NCBI GenBank assembly: GCA_900770405.1
Contig: CAAGKL010000399.1
Coordinates: 1 to 7,495 of the forward strand
Direction of reading: 5' to 3'
Length of the DNA stretch: 7,495 bases
From: Clostridia bacterium
GTDB taxonomy: Bacteria > Bacillota > Clostridia > UBA1381
The position numbers and the translations under genes are program-made. Positions 5,328 through 7,495 of this stretch are shown piece after piece; positions within the stretch are counted from its first letter, which is position 1, and every line of letters starts with the position of its first letter. The notes below the pieces were generated by a model. It was not told the DNA's origin and made no database searches. It worked only from the letters and a program-made list of their open reading frames with translations.

Positions 5328-6299
5328 GTGTATGGGTACGATATTTTTCACGAAAAGCTCGCCGAGGGGCTAATTGCCGGAGTGCGCCGCGACAATCCCC
5401 CCCACGCGTACATTTTCGAAGGCAAAAAGGGGCTCGGGCGGTTTGAGACGGCGCGGCTGTTCGCGGCGGCGCTCGCCTGCGGTGCGGCGAATGCTCCCTG
5501 CGGGGCGTGCAATTCCTGCATAAGCGCAAAAGCCGGCACAAACCCGGACATTTCCGTCGTCGAGCCCGACGCAAAGCGTAAGACCATCGGCGCAGAGCGT
5601 ATCCGCGCGCTGATAGAGGACGCCGGCGTAAAGCCGTTTATGTCCAAGCGCAAAATTTACATCTTCCCCGACGCGTCGCTTCTGACCGAGCAGGCGCAGA
5701 ACGCATTTTTAAAGCTTCTGGAGGAGCCGCCCGACTATGCGGTGTTTATAATCATCGCCGAAAACAGCGAGCTGCTCTTGCAGACGGTGCGCTCGCGCTG
5801 TGTGAACATACGCTTTGCGGCGATTTCCGACGAGCGTATGCGCGCCTATGTCGATAAAATCAACCCCGGCTGCAAAAATGCCGATTTTATAGTAAAATAT
5901 TCGCAGGGGATTCCCGCCGCCGCGCGGGAAATCATCGGCGACGCCGAATTTGACGAGATGCGCCGGCTCTGCCTCGACAAGCTGCGGCTGCTGTTCGGCT
6001 CGGATATGCTCGCTGCCTACACGCTTTGCGATTTTGCCGAGAAAAACAAGGATCGCGCGGATTTGATTCTGTCGCTGTGGAGCTCGTTTGTGCGCGATAT
6101 TCTGTTCATTCAGTCGGGCGCGAAATCGCTGATTACCAACTCCGATTTTACCGCGCTGCTGTCCGAGCACGCCGCCCGCGCCGATGAAAAGCGCGCGCTG
6201 CGCGTCCTTGAGCAGCTGCTTCTGACCGAGCAGATGCTCCGCCGCTATGTCAGCCTGCACGCGGCTTTTCTGCACCTTGGGCTGTCTGTCTGCGGTTGA
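5328..6299 (+). CDS. holB: DNA polymerase III subunit delta' (clamp loader)
   Basis: This 323-residue protein starts with GTG and has the usual delta' length. It is an AAA+-type clamp-loader subunit that, with DnaX and delta, loads the sliding clamp onto primed DNA. After HAYIFEGKKGLG (26-37) the P-loop reads GKKGLGRFE, with Arg where ATP-binding subunits have Lys; delta' is known to be a non-ATPase stator in E. coli, so this fits the family. A zinc module is visible as Cys51, Cys58, Cys61 and Cys64 (CGACNSC). Then follow IGAERIRALIEDA (87-99), AFLKLLEEPP (126-135) and the SRC motif (156-158), whose Arg acts in trans on the neighbouring DnaX ATP site. The C-terminal helical collar region is poorly conserved, as expected. 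It stands alone with its own promoter; the usual Firmicute neighbours tmk and the PSP1-family yaaT are not adjacent. A DnaX paralogue is unlikely given the degenerate P-loop and short C-terminus. Confidence 0.93.
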   Translation: MYGYDIFHEKLAEGLIAGVRRDNPPHAYIFEGKKGLGRFETARLFAAALACGAANAPCGACNSCISAKAGTNPDISVVEPDAKRKTIGAERIRALIEDAGVKPFMSKRKIYIFPDASLLTEQAQNAFLKLLEEPPDYAVFIIIAENSELLLQTVRSRCVNIRFAAISDERMRAYVDKINPGCKNADFIVKYSQGIPAAAREIIGDAEFDEMRRLCLDKLRLLFGSDMLAAYTLCDFAEKNKDRADLILSLWSSFVRDILFIQSGAKSLITNSDFTALLSEHAARADEKRALRVLEQLLLTEQMLRRYVSLHAAFLHLGLSVCG

Positions 6300-6361
6300 T
6301 TTTTCGACATTTGTCACAAAATATTTTGCCCCGGACGCGATTTTTTATATGTCCGTATGGC

Positions 6362-6390
6362 TTGCAATGGGGGCGTTTTTGTGATATAAT
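6362..6390 (+). promoter_or_regulatory. Promoter of the citrate synthase gene
   Basis: TTGCAA (6362-6367), a 17-bp spacer and a perfect TATAAT (6385-6390), with TGA before the -10 box as an extended -10 element. Transcription would start near 6397, giving a leader of about 35 nt. The leader contains two copies of AAAAATACC (6394-6402 and 6404-6412) spaced exactly 10 bp apart, then GGAAGGAGGAG (6413-6423) as ribosome binding site. Confidence 0.8.
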
Positions 6391-6431
6391 TATAAAAATA
6401 CCCAAAAATACCGGAAGGAGGAGTTCCTTTG

Positions 6432-7495
6432 ATGAATGAATTTGAAAAATTTAATGTGATAACGCCGCTTTTGGAGCGGCTTGCCAAAAACTGTCAGGAA
6501 GTCGGCTATATCGACCCCGCGCTGTATGACAAATACGAGGTTCGCCGCGGTCTGCGCTATAAAAGCGGGCGCGGTGTGCTGACCGGGCTCACTGAAATCG
6601 GCGAGGTAAAATCCTACACAATCGATGACGGCGAGATGATCCCCTGCGAGGGTAAGCTCTACTACCACGGCGTTGACCTGGAGGAGCTTGTTGCCGGCTT
6701 TACTGCCGATAACCGCTTCGGCTTTGAGGAAACGGTATATCTGCTGCTTTTCGGAAAGCAGCCCAACAGGCAGGAGCTTGCGGAATTCCGCGCACTGCTC
6801 GCCGACTACCGCACCCTTCCCGTGGATTTTGTGCGCGATATTATCATGAAAGCGCCATCGGGCGATATGATGAACACGCTCGCGCGCAGCGTCCTGACGC
6901 TTTATTCCTACGACGATTCCGGCGACGACACTTCAATCCCGAACGTACTTCGCCAGTGTCTTGAGCTGATTGCAATGTTCCCGCTTTTGTCGGTTTACGG
7001 CTACCAGGTGTGCAGCCACTACCTGAAGGGCGACAGCCTGTATATTCACACGCCGCCCGCCGATTTGTCGATTGCGGAGACGATTTTGTACACACTCCGC
7101 CCCGATCGCAAGTACACCGAGCTCGAGGCAAAGCTGCTCGACATCTGCCTTGTTATCCACGCCGAGCACGGCGGCGGTAACAACTCGACCTTCACAACCC
7201 ACGTTGTAACAAGCTCCGGCACCGACACCTACTCGGCAATTGCCGCGTCGCTCGGCTCGCTCAAGGGTCCGAAACACGGCGGTGCGAACAAAAAAGTTGT
7301 CGAAATGTTTGATGACATCAAGGCGAACGTCAACAACTGGGGTGACGAGAACGAGGTGCGCGAGCATCTGCAAAAAATCATCGACAAGAAGGCATTCGAC
7401 CGCAGCGGTCTTATCTACGGCATCGGGCACGCGGTTTATTCGATTTCCGACCCGCGTGCGAAAATCATCAAAACCTTCGCACGCCCCTTGGCTGA
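6432..7495 (+). CDS. gltA: Citrate synthase, N-terminal 354 codons (runs off right edge)
   Basis: The frame from ATG 6432 is open to the window end without a stop. Citrate synthase condenses oxaloacetate with acetyl-CoA; in a fermentative anaerobe this usually feeds 2-oxoglutarate and glutamate synthesis rather than a full cycle. Visible family landmarks are GKLYYHGVDLEELV (about residues 75-88, the 'G..YRG.di..L' region), HAEHGGGNNSTF (243-254), LKGPKHGGAN (277-286) with catalytic His282, and GIGHAVYSISDPRA (330-343) with the second active-site His333. These correspond to E. coli His264 and His305; the catalytic Asp (E. coli Asp362) would lie just past the edge. GGAAGGAGGAG ends 8 nt before the ATG and fixes the start; a TTG immediately before it is in frame but less likely. 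An N-terminal part of about 70 residues precedes the conserved core, as in long clostridial citrate synthases. Methylcitrate synthase cannot be excluded from sequence alone. Confidence 0.92.
   Translation, partial: MNEFEKFNVITPLLERLAKNCQEVGYIDPALYDKYEVRRGLRYKSGRGVLTGLTEIGEVKSYTIDDGEMIPCEGKLYYHGVDLEELVAGFTADNRFGFEETVYLLLFGKQPNRQELAEFRALLADYRTLPVDFVRDIIMKAPSGDMMNTLARSVLTLYSYDDSGDDTSIPNVLRQCLELIAMFPLLSVYGYQVCSHYLKGDSLYIHTPPADLSIAETILYTLRPDRKYTELEAKLLDICLVIHAEHGGGNNSTFTTHVVTSSGTDTYSAIAASLGSLKGPKHGGANKKVVEMFDDIKANVNNWGDENEVREHLQKIIDKKAFDRSGLIYGIGHAVYSISDPRAKIIKTFARPLA

Noticed and set aside
5709..6317. Reverse-strand open frame of about 200 codons opposite holB.
   Set aside because: Antisense to a clear delta' gene; no promoter or Shine-Dalgarno sequence and no recognisable domain.
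6332..6355. Intrinsic terminator after holB (CGGAC ... GTCCG).
   Set aside because: The stem is only 5 bp over a 14-nt loop and the T run lies inside the loop rather than after the stem.

Overview
The window carries housekeeping metabolism and replication genes from what looks like an anaerobic, fairly GC-rich Firmicute of the class Clostridia (an Oscillospiraceae-like genome is my best guess). This rests on strong AGGAGG-type ribosome binding sites, AT-rich intergenic gaps with sigma-A-type promoters (17-bp spacers, often an extended TG -10) set in GC-rich coding DNA, and clostridial-looking versions of HPr, enzyme I, AsnB and citrate synthase. No 16S or lineage marker is present, so the placement is inference.

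Layout. Minus strand, in transcription order: asnB (5184-3331, asparagine synthetase), then fruK (3164-2268, 1-phosphofructokinase), ptsH (2212-1955, HPr) and ptsI (1933-305, enzyme I), and finally the first 80 codons of a TrkA-type potassium uptake regulator running off the left edge (241-1). Plus strand: holB (5328-6299, DNA polymerase III delta') and the first 354 codons of a citrate synthase running off the right edge (6432-7495). asnB and holB are divergent from a 143-bp gap. No gene-free stretch exceeds 300 bases.

How the genes fit together. fruK-ptsH-ptsI looks like one operon. HPr and enzyme I pass phosphate from phosphoenolpyruvate to sugar permeases, and FruK turns the fructose 1-phosphate made by a fructose permease into fructose 1,6-bisphosphate. 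No permease (EII) gene is visible. The operon has its own promoter (3270-3298), and its predicted 5' leader is almost entirely four tandem small hairpins (3180-3264), the most unusual structure in the window. The HPr has the catalytic His15 but Arg at position 46, where Gram-positive HPr normally has the regulatory Ser, so HPr-Ser-P control cannot work through this copy. A fully consensus TTGACA-17-TATAAT promoter for trkA starts inside the ptsI stop codon.

I found no mobile element, CRISPR array, tRNA, rRNA or recognisable riboswitch, and no clearly novel multi-gene system. The leader hairpin array and the HPr variant are the items most worth a second look.
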